A stretch of 64,000 nucleotides of DNA, from contig NZ_JAMBOT010000003.1 of assembly GCF_023715725.1 (NCBI RefSeq), forward strand, positions 1 through 64,000, read 5' to 3'. A model generated the notes under the pieces. It saw only the letters and a list, made by a program, of their open reading frames with translations, was not told where the DNA came from and made no database searches. Origin of the DNA: Paenibacillus pasadenensis. Its GTDB lineage: Bacteria > Bacillota > Bacilli > Paenibacillales > Paenibacillaceae. Below, in pieces: positions 26,741 through 35,137 of the stretch. Both the position numbers and the translations under genes were made by a program. The stretch's first letter is position 1, and the number at the start of each line of letters is the position of its first letter.

Positions 26741-26754
26741 GGTTATGCGCATTA

Positions 26755-27882
26755 TTATTTGCCGCGCTGCTGCTCTGGACGCATCCGGGCAAGCAGATTA
26801 AGCAGCGGCCGCTTGGATTTGTCTACGATACCGATTAGCTCCGCGCCAATCTGCATGAAGAACACCAGGAAGCTGATGACAACAAAGGTCACCCAGTTCG
26901 CCGCGTGGGACTGAACAAATATGGATTGCACGATGGCCGCAAGGCCAAAAAATGCAGCGACTCCGTAAATAATCAGTACTGTTTTGCGGTGGCTGAAGCC
27001 AAGCTCGCGCAGACAATGATGCAGATGCCCTTTGTCAGGGGCAAAAATCGGACGTTTGTTAATCCAGCGGCGTACAATGGCAAAGAACGTATCCGCGATT
27101 GGAACGCCGATAATGAGCAAAGGGGTAATCAGGGAGACGACGGTAACCTGCTTGAACCCGATCATCGACAGCGTCGCCAGCATAAAGCCAAGGAACAGCG
27201 AGCCCGAGTCTCCCATAAAAATTTTAGCCGGATGGAAGTTGAATACCAGGAAGCCCAGAATACCGCCAAGCAGCAGAGTGCTCATCAGAATAATCGGCTC
27301 GAAGCCAAGGAAAAACGCCATGATCAAAATCGTCGTGATCGCGATGCCGGACACGCCCGCAGCAAGTCCGTCCAATCCGTCGATCAGGTTAATGGCGTTA
27401 GTCACTCCGACAATCCAGAAGATCGTAAGCGGAATGCTGATCCAGCCGGAAATCTCCTGCATGCTTTGCCCGAACGGAATGTTGAGCAAATCGATTTTGA
27501 CGCCAAAGCCAAACACGACTACGCAGGCCGCAACAAGCTGAAGCAGCAGCTTAACCTTGGCGGACAGCTCGAAGCGGTCGTCCAAAGCGCCGGTGAGCAC
27601 GATAATGGTACCGCCGGTAAGCATGGCGCGAATCAGATTACGGTCGTAAGCGTTGAGAAGGCCGTCCGGGATAAATGGCAAAATCAGAAAAAACGATCCG
27701 ATAAAAGCCAAATAAATGGCCAGTCCTCCCAAGCGCGGCATAATGCGGGTATGGACTTTGCGGGCGTTAGGCTTATCCATCGCGCCTACCTTGAGTGCAA
27801 AGCGCTTAACGAGCGGCGTCAGCGCTAGAGCAAGCACAAGGGCGATAACGAACCCCATGATATAGGTAAATGTGGCATTCAC
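26755..27882 (-). CDS. tagO: Undecaprenyl-phosphate N-acetylhexosamine-1-phosphate transferase (TagO/WecA family)
   Basis: A 375-residue polytopic membrane protein with about ten or eleven transmembrane segments. It transfers a sugar-1-phosphate (usually GlcNAc-1-P) from UDP-sugar to undecaprenyl phosphate, starting wall teichoic acid or secondary wall polymer synthesis. Family motifs are present in order: DKPNARKVHTRIMPRLGG (about 37-54), NAINLIDGLDGLAAG (the Asp-rich active site), KIFMGDSGSLFLGF, and the cytoplasmic His-rich loop DKGHLHHCLRELG. It lies 102 nt downstream of tagA and is the last gene before a strong terminator. With TagA and CsaB next to it, the product is most likely the SLH-binding polymer. 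WecA versus TagO naming cannot be settled from sequence. Confidence 0.92.
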   Translation of the reverse strand: MNATFTYIMGFVIALVLALALTPLVKRFALKVGAMDKPNARKVHTRIMPRLGGLAIYLAFIGSFFLILPFIPDGLLNAYDRNLIRAMLTGGTIIVLTGALDDRFELSAKVKLLLQLVAACVVVFGFGVKIDLLNIPFGQSMQEISGWISIPLTIFWIVGVTNAINLIDGLDGLAAGVSGIAITTILIMAFFLGFEPIILMSTLLLGGILGFLVFNFHPAKIFMGDSGSLFLGFMLATLSMIGFKQVTVVSLITPLLIIGVPIADTFFAIVRRWINKRPIFAPDKGHLHHCLRELGFSHRKTVLIIYGVAAFFGLAAIVQSIFVQSHAANWVTFVVISFLVFFMQIGAELIGIVDKSKRPLLNLLARMRPEQQRGK

Positions 27883-27984
27883 TGGTTTTCAACTCCCCTT
27901 AAGTTCACCGGAATGAATTATAACTCGTACGAAAAAGAAACACCAACCCCAAATTTCAGCCATTTCGCTTCGAATATCGGTGAA

Positions 27985-28887
27985 TTACCGAAGTTCATAG
28001 GGTTTTGTGACCTTTTCCTTGTCCCGTATCACTCTTAAAGCGAATTGCGGCAGTACAAGCATTCTCCGGAACCGGGTCGGCTGTTGAAGCAGCCGGTAAA
28101 ACCACTCCAAACGAAGCTTTTGCATAAACACCGGAGCCCGTTTGAGCCTGCCTGCAATAATATCAAAGCTTCCCCCTACGCCCATAATGAGCGGAACTCC
28201 TAGCTCTTCTTTAAATTGGGTAATCCATGGCTCCTGTGTTGTCGCCGAGCGGGCTACAAACAGCATATCCGGTCGCACAGCGCGTATTTGGGCAATTACT
28301 TCCGCATCCTCGTCTTTTCCAAAAAAGCCGTGGTGCGTACCTGCGATTCGCGTACCTGGATAACGGGCTTGAAGTTTAGCAGCGGCCTCGTCAATGACCT
28401 CCTGCGTTGTACCCAGCAAGTACGCCGACCAGCCCCGCTCTTCACCCTCCAAAAACAGACGATGCATCAAATCAAATCCCGGCACGCGCTCCTTGACGGG
28501 GTAACCTACGTAACCAGCAGCCCATACTACGCCAGCGCCGTCTGGCACAACCAGATCGGCCTCACGCAGCATGCGGTGAAACTCCGGGTTCTCCAGCCCC
28601 ATCATAACCATGATCGGATTGGCCGTTATAATTTGCGAAGGCTGTTTGGCCTCTATAACATTTGTTAAATACTCTACTGTTTCATCCATTCCCATACGGG
28701 AAAAAGGAACGCCGTAAATCGAAACTTTTGGTACCGCTCTGCTTTCCAGCCACTCGGTCGCGTTGGTCGCATCCTCCATCGCGTCAGCAAGAGCGACTGC
28801 TTCAGGAGCATCAGAATCCGCCGTTTGGCCCAGTGCGGACCGTTTCAGTTCAGCCGTATCCGGATTTGTATCATAGTTGGTTGCCAT
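27985..28887 (-). CDS. tagA: WecG/TagA/CpsF family glycosyltransferase
   Basis: A 300-residue GT26 enzyme, probably the N-acetylmannosaminyltransferase that adds the second sugar of the wall polymer linkage unit on the TagO product. The first 50 residues are an acidic extension not typical of the family. The core starts at VPKVSIYGVPFSRMGMDETV. ITANPIMVMMGLENP and VVPDGAGVVWA are the family signature, the Asp of PDGAG being the proposed catalytic base. The later conserved segment reads LFVARSATTQEPWITQ, where family members I know have VALGxPKQExWI, so this loop deviates. The C-terminal basic tail (RRMLVLPQFALRVIRDKEK) resembles the membrane-binding appendage of TagA. It starts 12 nt after csaB, so the two are one operon. 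Confidence 0.88.
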   Translation of the reverse strand: MATNYDTNPDTAELKRSALGQTADSDAPEAVALADAMEDATNATEWLESRAVPKVSIYGVPFSRMGMDETVEYLTNVIEAKQPSQIITANPIMVMMGLENPEFHRMLREADLVVPDGAGVVWAAGYVGYPVKERVPGFDLMHRLFLEGEERGWSAYLLGTTQEVIDEAAAKLQARYPGTRIAGTHHGFFGKDEDAEVIAQIRAVRPDMLFVARSATTQEPWITQFKEELGVPLIMGVGGSFDIIAGRLKRAPVFMQKLRLEWFYRLLQQPTRFRRMLVLPQFALRVIRDKEKVTKPYELR

Positions 28888-28899
28888 GATGTCGAATTC

Positions 28900-30090
28900 T
28901 CACCTCGCTCTTTGACGCAGATGTTGGATGATTTGTTGCGCTGGCACGCGCGCCTCGCTTTGCAGCCGGTCAATTAAAGCAGCTTTGGACGTGCGCCAGG
29001 CTTCGGCGCCGTCCAGCAATTGCTCTGCGGCTGCGGCGAACGCCGAGGCGTCCATGACCTCGGTCGTCGCTGCAGCCGTCTCTTGAAGCCGGGCCAAAAA
29101 TTGGTCGATCTTGGGATCGTAGCTGATCCCAAGCATCGGCACCCTCTGCCCGGCGGCGTAAATGAGCGCGTGCAGGCGCATGCCCACAAGCACATCGCAG
29201 CGGCTGACCTCCAGGAGCATCGCCTGGGGGTCGTCGCCGGGGGCGGCGAGCTCGGCGCTGCTGCCGTCGCCCAGCTTCCCAAGCCGTTCCATTACTTCGC
29301 GGGATGCTTCCGCATCCGCGGGCGTATGGAACGGCAGGAAGCGCAGGCGCACGGGCCTCCGCCGCGCGAGCTCCGCCAGCGCCTCGGCGGCGCGGGCCAG
29401 GTCGGCCCCGTCCTTGCGCCAGCGGCGCAAGGACACGCCGACTACCGGCGCCGCTCCGCCGGCGGCCGCGCCTCCGGCAGCGCTAAGCGCCGCTGCCGCT
29501 TCGGCTCCCGCTGCCCCGGGCATAGCCGGGGGCAGCGGGAGCCCCATGACCGGATCGGGCACAACGCCGATCCGGTCAAGCGGAACGCCCATCCGCCCGA
29601 GAAGCTGGGCGGACTCGGCGTCCCGCACCGACACGTATGCGCTTCGCATCATGACGTGCCGGATCAAGCCGTCCATGCGCCGGTTCAGCACCGGCCCGAC
29701 GCCTTGCGCATAAATGAACGTCGGCTTGCCCAGCAGCTGCGCCAGCTTGAGGACGCCAGCATAATAAGGAATCGTTTTGCTGCCGGTCACGTCCTGCAGC
29801 AGGCTTCCGCCGCCGCTGATCAGCCCGTCGCTGCCGGCAATCGTCCGCAGCAGCTGCAGCGGATGCATGCGTCCGGCCGCTTTGACGCCGTACATGGATT
29901 CCGTCCATGCGGGATCGCCGGAAAGCACAACCGGTTCAATACGAACGCCTTGAGCTTTGCCCTCTTCTTCCAGGGCAAGCAGAATGGACTTCAGCACTGC
30001 CTCGTCGCCGCTGTTCCGGAAACCGTAGTAGCCGGAGATGACTATTCGAAAGCTTTTGACCCCGTTAGTTAAACCTTTTGCTTCAGCCAT
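28900..30090 (-). CDS. csaB: Polysaccharide pyruvyltransferase CsaB
   Basis: A 396-residue enzyme that adds ketal-linked pyruvate to the secondary cell wall polymer, the modification recognised by SLH domains. Family motifs: ISGYYGFRNSGDEAVLKSI near the N-terminus (residues 15-33), GLISGGGSLLQDVTGSKTIPYY, FIYAQGVGPV, and the C-terminal GMRLHALIYAAGQRVP with ISYDPKIDQF. A low-complexity Ala/Gly insertion (about 192-215, GAAGAEAAAALSAAGGAAAGG) separates the two halves and locally raises GC. Its ATG overlaps the end of the DUF5693 gene by 8 nt, and tagA follows after 12 nt, giving a tight operon. The three large SLH proteins encoded nearby are its logical clients. Confidence 0.93.
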   Translation of the reverse strand: MAEAKGLTNGVKSFRIVISGYYGFRNSGDEAVLKSILLALEEEGKAQGVRIEPVVLSGDPAWTESMYGVKAAGRMHPLQLLRTIAGSDGLISGGGSLLQDVTGSKTIPYYAGVLKLAQLLGKPTFIYAQGVGPVLNRRMDGLIRHVMMRSAYVSVRDAESAQLLGRMGVPLDRIGVVPDPVMGLPLPPAMPGAAGAEAAAALSAAGGAAAGGAAPVVGVSLRRWRKDGADLARAAEALAELARRRPVRLRFLPFHTPADAEASREVMERLGKLGDGSSAELAAPGDDPQAMLLEVSRCDVLVGMRLHALIYAAGQRVPMLGISYDPKIDQFLARLQETAAATTEVMDASAFAAAAEQLLDGAEAWRTSKAALIDRLQSEARVPAQQIIQHLRQRAR

Positions 30091-32254
30091 GCACAGCCGC
30101 CTTCCGTTTATGAAGCCATTTCCGCACGAGCGTCTCGGCGACTTGCCAAGCGGCGATCAGAATCAGACCGATCAGCACTCCGAGGCCGAGGCCGAGCAGC
30201 ACGCGGGTGAGCGACACCCAAAGCGGAGTGTGAAGATGGGTAAATGTGCCTACCATCGACAGCTGGCCCATCGTTCCTACTACAAGCAATACCCACGCCG
30301 CGCGATATCGAAGCGAGAGAAAAATTCCCAGCAGCAGCAGCGGATGCGCAAACAAAAATTCCTTCGTCCGCGGACGAACGCCAAAGGTCGTTTCCAGGAA
30401 GCTGCGGAACGCCAATTCAAATCCGGGGGCAACGCCGCTATTGCCTGTGCGCGACAGGTAATACATGCCAACCACGCCAAGAATGGCAACAGCAGCCACC
30501 CAAAGAATCGTAATTTGCAGCCCAAGAATACGGCGCAGGCTCGTCCAAACCGATCCGCCAGCGAACAGGAACAGATAAACGGCAGCAAGCCCGATCGGAG
30601 CGGCAGCAAGCACGTTAACGCCCCGGAATTGTTCAAGCACAAGACTGTACGTAATATCGTTCAGCAGCCCGATTACAATCGGAACAGCAAGCAGGGAAAT
30701 GAGCGATGCGACCGCAAACATCGCAAGTGTCATTGAAAACCGGCGGCTGGCGGATAGGCCCTGGAATACCCAGCGTGTGCCCGGTTGGGCAAAGCCGCCC
30801 AGCAAGGCGCCCCAAGGCGACAGCTGCAACGCGGATTCCGCAGCATCTCCGGCCGTATTGCCGCTGCGCGCCCATTCTCCGCCAACAGCCCGGCGCGGGC
30901 CATCCGTATGAGCATACACCCGGTTAATAATCCAGATTAACGCTAGTGCAGGTGCAGATACTGCTGCGCCAAGCGCAAGCGCCTGCTCCATGGTCGAGCT
31001 ATTCATGACATACAGTCCGGCGCTTCCTACCAAGCCGAGCAAGAACACCAGAATGGTTAAACTGTTCACAAAAGATCCCGCCAGCAGCGCAATCAGACTA
31101 ATAGCGCCAACCATGGCCACGGCCCTAAGCGCCAAGAACCAGTCCGGCTGGCTCCATTGAAATGCCTCGGCTTTTCCTGGCTTAAATCCGGCATCCTCCA
31201 GTGTTTTCACCGCGCCGTCTTTATCACCAAGCGAAATGTAGAGGTTGTCCAACGGGTTCGTAATCTTTCCTTTTTCCGAATTGGCGGAAGGGGCTCCGTT
31301 CAGATAAAACATCCGAATGTTGCGGTCTTTAGCCGCAAGCAGGAAACGGTCCGTAATCACATTTTTTTTCAGACCGGCAGCGTCGCCGTCGGAAAGGGAG
31401 TGAAGTCTTACTACATTATATTGTGTTTTATAAGCAAGCGTATTCAGGCCTTTTTGGGGTTTTTTCAAATTTTCAACGGCCGCAACTCCGATGCCGTATT
31501 TAGTAAGCAGCTCCGCAAACCCATCCAGACTGCTGATATCCTCTTGGCTTGCAACACCTTTTACCGAGTCTCCGTCAAATAAAATCCGCGTTACGCCAAG
31601 TTCTTTATACTTGGCAAGCAGCTCATCCACTTTTCGTTGATCATACGGAATCTGGTCAGACATTCGCGGCAGCAGCTGGAATCCGGCCCGGGTGATCTGT
31701 TCCACCGATAACGGGTCAGGATTCATCGCTTTTAATAAAGCATTGGCCAGCGGCGTTTCAATGATGAGGCCCTGCTCGTTTTCATACGACCATGACCGCA
31801 CCGGAATTTCTTCCATTTCTTCGAAACGCTCCCGAATCATCGGCTCGTAAACTTCTTTCTCGCGCGTCCCCTTGAACAGCACATAAGTAAAGTTCTGTCC
31901 GGAAGGAATCGGCTGCCGTTGCAGCAGCGCAGCCTCCGACTCGTTGTAGAGGGTAAGACGTCCTGCTGTTTCAAGGCTGTCCAGACGGCTCTCGAACACC
32001 GACATCGTCGTAACGCCCGCAGCTTTCATCTTTTCCAGCTCGCCTGAGAGGAACTCCGTCGGCTTAGCCTGATATGCGGCGATATTCACAAGATCGGAAT
32101 AATCAAACACGTATTCCACTTGCTTGGAGGTCGACTCCATTTGCCAACGATTCGCTGCGATCGGGATCGATGCGATTACGCCGACCAGTGCGAGCACCCA
32201 CAAAAACTTGCGGGCGGCACGGTTCCACTGCTGCCATTTCAACACTTTGTTCAC
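30083..32254 (-). CDS. DUF5693 family multi-pass membrane protein
   Basis: A 723-residue integral membrane protein of unknown function. One transmembrane helix at residues 16-34 is followed by an extracytoplasmic domain of about 340 residues (with phrases such as GVTTMSVFESRLDSL and GVTRILFDGDSV). About nine further helices lie between residue 375 and the C-terminus. The last pair of helices is linked by GTFTHLHTPLWVSLTRVLLG. I recognise the DUF5693 pattern; no enzymatic activity is established that I know of. It is translationally coupled to csaB (8-nt overlap), so a role in assembling, exporting or modifying the pyruvylated wall polymer is a reasonable inference. It has the general shape of a polymer flippase, ligase or transferase. 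Confidence 0.85.
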   Translation of the reverse strand: MNKVLKWQQWNRAARKFLWVLALVGVIASIPIAANRWQMESTSKQVEYVFDYSDLVNIAAYQAKPTEFLSGELEKMKAAGVTTMSVFESRLDSLETAGRLTLYNESEAALLQRQPIPSGQNFTYVLFKGTREKEVYEPMIRERFEEMEEIPVRSWSYENEQGLIIETPLANALLKAMNPDPLSVEQITRAGFQLLPRMSDQIPYDQRKVDELLAKYKELGVTRILFDGDSVKGVASQEDISSLDGFAELLTKYGIGVAAVENLKKPQKGLNTLAYKTQYNVVRLHSLSDGDAAGLKKNVITDRFLLAAKDRNIRMFYLNGAPSANSEKGKITNPLDNLYISLGDKDGAVKTLEDAGFKPGKAEAFQWSQPDWFLALRAVAMVGAISLIALLAGSFVNSLTILVFLLGLVGSAGLYVMNSSTMEQALALGAAVSAPALALIWIINRVYAHTDGPRRAVGGEWARSGNTAGDAAESALQLSPWGALLGGFAQPGTRWVFQGLSASRRFSMTLAMFAVASLISLLAVPIVIGLLNDITYSLVLEQFRGVNVLAAAPIGLAAVYLFLFAGGSVWTSLRRILGLQITILWVAAVAILGVVGMYYLSRTGNSGVAPGFELAFRSFLETTFGVRPRTKEFLFAHPLLLLGIFLSLRYRAAWVLLVVGTMGQLSMVGTFTHLHTPLWVSLTRVLLGLGLGVLIGLILIAAWQVAETLVRKWLHKRKAAVHG

Positions 32255-32280
32255 TCGCTCCCTCTTCTGCTTTCGAACTA

Positions 32281-32324
32281 ATGCCGTGCAGGGCGGGGCG
32301 CGCTGCGCTCCCGCCCTGCGGCAT
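32281..32324 (-). terminator. GC-rich hairpin downstream of the phosphohexomutase gene
   Basis: TGCCGCAGGGCGGG pairs with CCCGCCCTGCACGGCA across an 11-nt loop. Only TTAG follows on the minus strand, so it may be a stabiliser rather than an efficient terminator. Confidence 0.5.
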
Positions 32325-32385
32325 TTCTATATGGAATGAATCGGAATACTACCGGAAATCCTTGAATTAAATTTTCGCAAAATAA

Positions 32386-34095
32386 TTACGCCATGCTGTC
32401 CACGCGAGTCATAACGGATCCGCGCAAAGCTTCTAAAGCTTGTCCGGCAGCAGGCTGAGAGTCGCCGCGCACCGCGAAATAAACCTTAATCTTCGGCTCG
32501 GTGCCGGATGGACGAAGCGTGAACCAGGATCCGTCTTCAAGCAAATACTTCAGCACGTTTTCTTTTGGCAGCCCGTCAAGGCCAAGGCTGTAGTCCAACA
32601 CTTCTTGCACCTTCACGCCGGCCGCTTCCTGAGGCGGATTGGAACGGAAGCTGTCCATGATCGCGCCGATCTTTTGGACGCCGTCCAGCCCCTTAAGCGT
32701 ACGGGACTCCAGTCCTTCCAGATAAGTTCCGTACTGGGCGTACAGCTCAAGCAGGACATCGTACAGCGTTTTGCCCTGCTGCTTGTAAAAGGCAGCTGCC
32801 TCAGCAATAAGCATCGCAGCAACAACGGCGTCTTTGTCCCGGGCGTAGGTGCCGGTCAGGTAACCATAGCTTTCCTCATATCCGAACAAGAATGTATGCG
32901 AACCATTCTTTTCGAACTCGGTCATTTTTTCGCCGATATATTTGAAGCCAGTCAGCGTGTCGATGACTTCCGCGCCATGCGCGCGGGCGATGTCCGCTCC
33001 CATTTCGCTCGTCACGATCGTTTTGATGACTACGCCGTTAGCAGGCAGCTGTCCGCGCTCCTTGAGCTGGCTCAGCACGTAATTGACCATCAGCGCGCCG
33101 GACTGGTTGCCGCTCAGCACGACATATTCGCCCTCGTTGTTTTTCACAACGGCGCCTACGCGGTCGGCGTCAGGGTCTGTACCGATAATAAGATCGGCGC
33201 CGTTCTCCTGAGCTTGGCGGATTGCCAGCGTGAATGCCTCACGCTCCTCGGGGTTCGGGCTTTTTACGGTGCTGAAGTAACCGTCAGGCTCTTCCTGCTC
33301 CTTGACGACGGATACGTTCGTAATGCCGATCTCCTGCAGCACGTTGCGGACAGGATGATTGCCGGTGCCATGCAGAGGGGTGAAAATAACGTTCAGATCC
33401 TTGCCCGCACCGCTCTTCAGCAGCTCACGGTTCAGGCTTTGCGCTGCGACCGTTTCCACAAAATCGCGGTCTTCCTTCTCACCAAGCCAAACGAGCAGTC
33501 CAGCCGCTTCCGCAGCTTCGCGGCTCAACCGCTTGATCTCGCTAAAGCTGCCGACCTTCTGAATGGCGGCAATCGCCTGCTCTGCCTCATGCGGCACCAG
33601 CTGGCAGCCTTCCGGTCCGTAAGCCTTATAACCGTTGTATTCCGGCGGATTGTGGCTTGCCGTAATGACGATTCCGCCGCTAGCGCCAAGGGAGCGTACA
33701 GCAAAGCTCAGCTGAGGAGTAGGACGAAGCGACGGGAACAGATAGGTTTTGATGCCGTTGCCCGCAAGCACAAGCGCCGCTTCCAGCGTAAATTCCGGTG
33801 AATTGTTGCGGGAATCATGCGCGATAACGACGGACGGAGCGGAGCTTTGCTCCAGCAGCCAATTGGCCAGCCCTTGCGTTGCCTTGCCGACCGTGTAAGC
33901 GTTGAGACGGTTGGTGCCGGCGCCCATCACGCCGCGCAGACCTCCCGTGCCAAACTCCAGATCGCGGTAGAAACGGTCGGTAATTTCTTTCTCGTCGCCG
34001 GCAATGCTTTGCAGCTCTGCCTTGGTTGCTTCATCGATAAGCGGATCGTTAAGCCATGCTTGGTATCGTGCGGACGCGATTTCGGTTACGGACAT
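32386..34095 (-). CDS. Phosphoglucomutase/phosphomannomutase family protein
   Basis: A 569-residue alpha-D-phosphohexomutase interconverting hexose 1- and 6-phosphates (probably glucose, as PgcA in B. subtilis, feeding UDP-glucose and wall polymer synthesis). Family motifs in order: DLEFGTGGLRGVMGAG near the N-terminus; active-site GGIVITASHNPPEYNGYK with the phosphoserine; metal-binding GTDPDADRVG; sugar-binding GYEESYGYL; and phosphate-binding LRPSGTEPKIKVYF near the C-terminus. The start is ATG 34095 (MSVTEIASARY), supported by GGGAGAG nine nt upstream; the frame runs 39 codons further without support. It lies upstream of the DUF5693-csaB-tagA-tagO cluster, consistent with precursor supply. 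Confidence 0.94.
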   Translation of the reverse strand: MSVTEIASARYQAWLNDPLIDEATKAELQSIAGDEKEITDRFYRDLEFGTGGLRGVMGAGTNRLNAYTVGKATQGLANWLLEQSSAPSVVIAHDSRNNSPEFTLEAALVLAGNGIKTYLFPSLRPTPQLSFAVRSLGASGGIVITASHNPPEYNGYKAYGPEGCQLVPHEAEQAIAAIQKVGSFSEIKRLSREAAEAAGLLVWLGEKEDRDFVETVAAQSLNRELLKSGAGKDLNVIFTPLHGTGNHPVRNVLQEIGITNVSVVKEQEEPDGYFSTVKSPNPEEREAFTLAIRQAQENGADLIIGTDPDADRVGAVVKNNEGEYVVLSGNQSGALMVNYVLSQLKERGQLPANGVVIKTIVTSEMGADIARAHGAEVIDTLTGFKYIGEKMTEFEKNGSHTFLFGYEESYGYLTGTYARDKDAVVAAMLIAEAAAFYKQQGKTLYDVLLELYAQYGTYLEGLESRTLKGLDGVQKIGAIMDSFRSNPPQEAAGVKVQEVLDYSLGLDGLPKENVLKYLLEDGSWFTLRPSGTEPKIKVYFAVRGDSQPAAGQALEALRGSVMTRVDSMA

Positions 34096-34238
34096 CAGTT
34101 GATCTCTCCCTTGTCTCTGTATGGCGTCCAGCGGGTGAAGCGCATTACCCGCTAAGACGAGCTTCCCTGTCAAAAGGTTTCGCTGGATTCGCCGGAAATC
34201 AGTTGCTTTCACAATGAAGTTTACCGGCGCAAAACGAA

Positions 34239-34670
34239 TTATTTCGGGTCGGTCAGAGCGAACATGATGCCGCCCTCGGCCACAACCTTGCCGTCTACGC
34301 TTGCCGTCGCTTTGCCTTTGCCGATGATCCCTTTCAGGCGGGTAATTTCCACCTCAAGGCGCAGCGTATCGCCCGGCGTCACCTGACCCCGGAAGCGGAA
34401 CTCGTCGATTCCAGCGAACATAGCGATTTTGCCGCGGTTGCCATCGACCTTAAGAATCGCGACTGCGCCGACCTGGGCCAGCGCCTCGACGATCAGCACG
34501 CCCGGCATAACCGGAAAGCCCGGAAAATGCCCTGCAAAAAACGGTTCATTCATCGTCACGTTTTTGATGCCGACGGCGCGGACGCCCTCTTCTACCTCAA
34601 GAATGCGGTCGATCAGCAAAAAAGGCTGCCGATGCGGAATGATCTCCATAATTTCGTTAATATCCATCAT
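34239..34670 (-). CDS. fabZ: 3-hydroxyacyl-ACP dehydratase FabZ
   Basis: A 143-residue cytoplasmic hot-dog fold enzyme that dehydrates beta-hydroxyacyl-ACP during fatty acid elongation. The active site is intact: [26 protein letters not shown] with the catalytic His and, further on, Glu. The N-terminal [17 protein letters not shown] is the family start. The start codon is the first of two ATG codons (34670), nine nt after GGGAGGA. The position after flhO-flhP matches B. subtilis (ywpB). A plus-strand Ig-like gene now separates it from flhP. A long, hairpin-rich region lies upstream. Confidence 0.96.
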   Translation of the reverse strand: MMDINEIMEIIPHRQPFLLIDRILEVEEGVRAVGIKNVTMNEPFFAGHFPGFPVMPGVLIVEALAQVGAVAILKVDGNRGKIAMFAGIDEFRFRGQVTPGDTLRLEVEITRLKGIIGKGKATASVDGKVVAEGGIMFALTDPK

Positions 34671-34758
34671 GTGCGCTGCTCCTCCCGAAAAATAGTTCAT
34701 CCTTCATACTCCGCTTCGGCCGCATGGAATGCGGCAGGCCGGGCAACACTATGTGTGT

Positions 34759-34843
34759 CCCGCGCGAACCTGCAGGTCGCGGGGGTTGAGATAAGGGGGC
34801 AGGCTTGTTGCGGACTGAAGTTCCGCGCGGGCCTGTCCCTTTT
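34759..34843 (+). other. Two strong hairpins in the fabZ / Ig-like protein intergenic region
   Basis: Hairpin 1 (34759-34783) pairs CCCGCG with CGCGGG around an ACCTGCAGGT-like palindrome. Hairpin 2 (34795-34839) pairs GGGCAGGC with GCCTGTCCC, has an inner GCGGA/TTCCGC stem, and is followed by TTTTG on the plus strand. The pair looks like an attenuator or a small structured RNA ending in a terminator. The 467-nt gap 34671-35137 contains no other gene I would accept; an upstream extension of the plus-strand frame to 34805 crosses these structures and lacks a ribosome site. Confidence 0.5.
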
Positions 34844-35137
34844 GTCGCTGCAGCTGCTAACTTCCGGCAAGCCGAAAAGCCGCTCGGGCTTCGCCTGGCA
34901 GACCGGTTCGGCGCCTTGCAGACGCAAATCCCCTGTCGCAAGGCCTATGTATATCTTCGTTATTATAACTCCCAGCCTGCAAAAAAAAAACCGCCGAGCT
35001 TCCTATTTTCCAAGCTTTCCCTACAATTTCCGAATCGATATGCCGTTAAAGACTATGATCCTATCCGGGCGTTAGCCAAACAGCCCCCCTGGACGCCGTT
35101 CCGGCGGCAACTATCCCGAGCAAAAGGAGTGTCTCTG

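Noticed and set aside
32440..33801. 453-codon plus-strand frame opposite the phosphohexomutase
   Set aside because: The minus-strand enzyme has all motifs; the antisense product has none.
34805..35137. Upstream extension of the Big_2 repeat protein
   Set aside because: It crosses strong hairpins, lacks a ribosome site, and the signal peptide begins at the TTG preceded by AAAGGAG.
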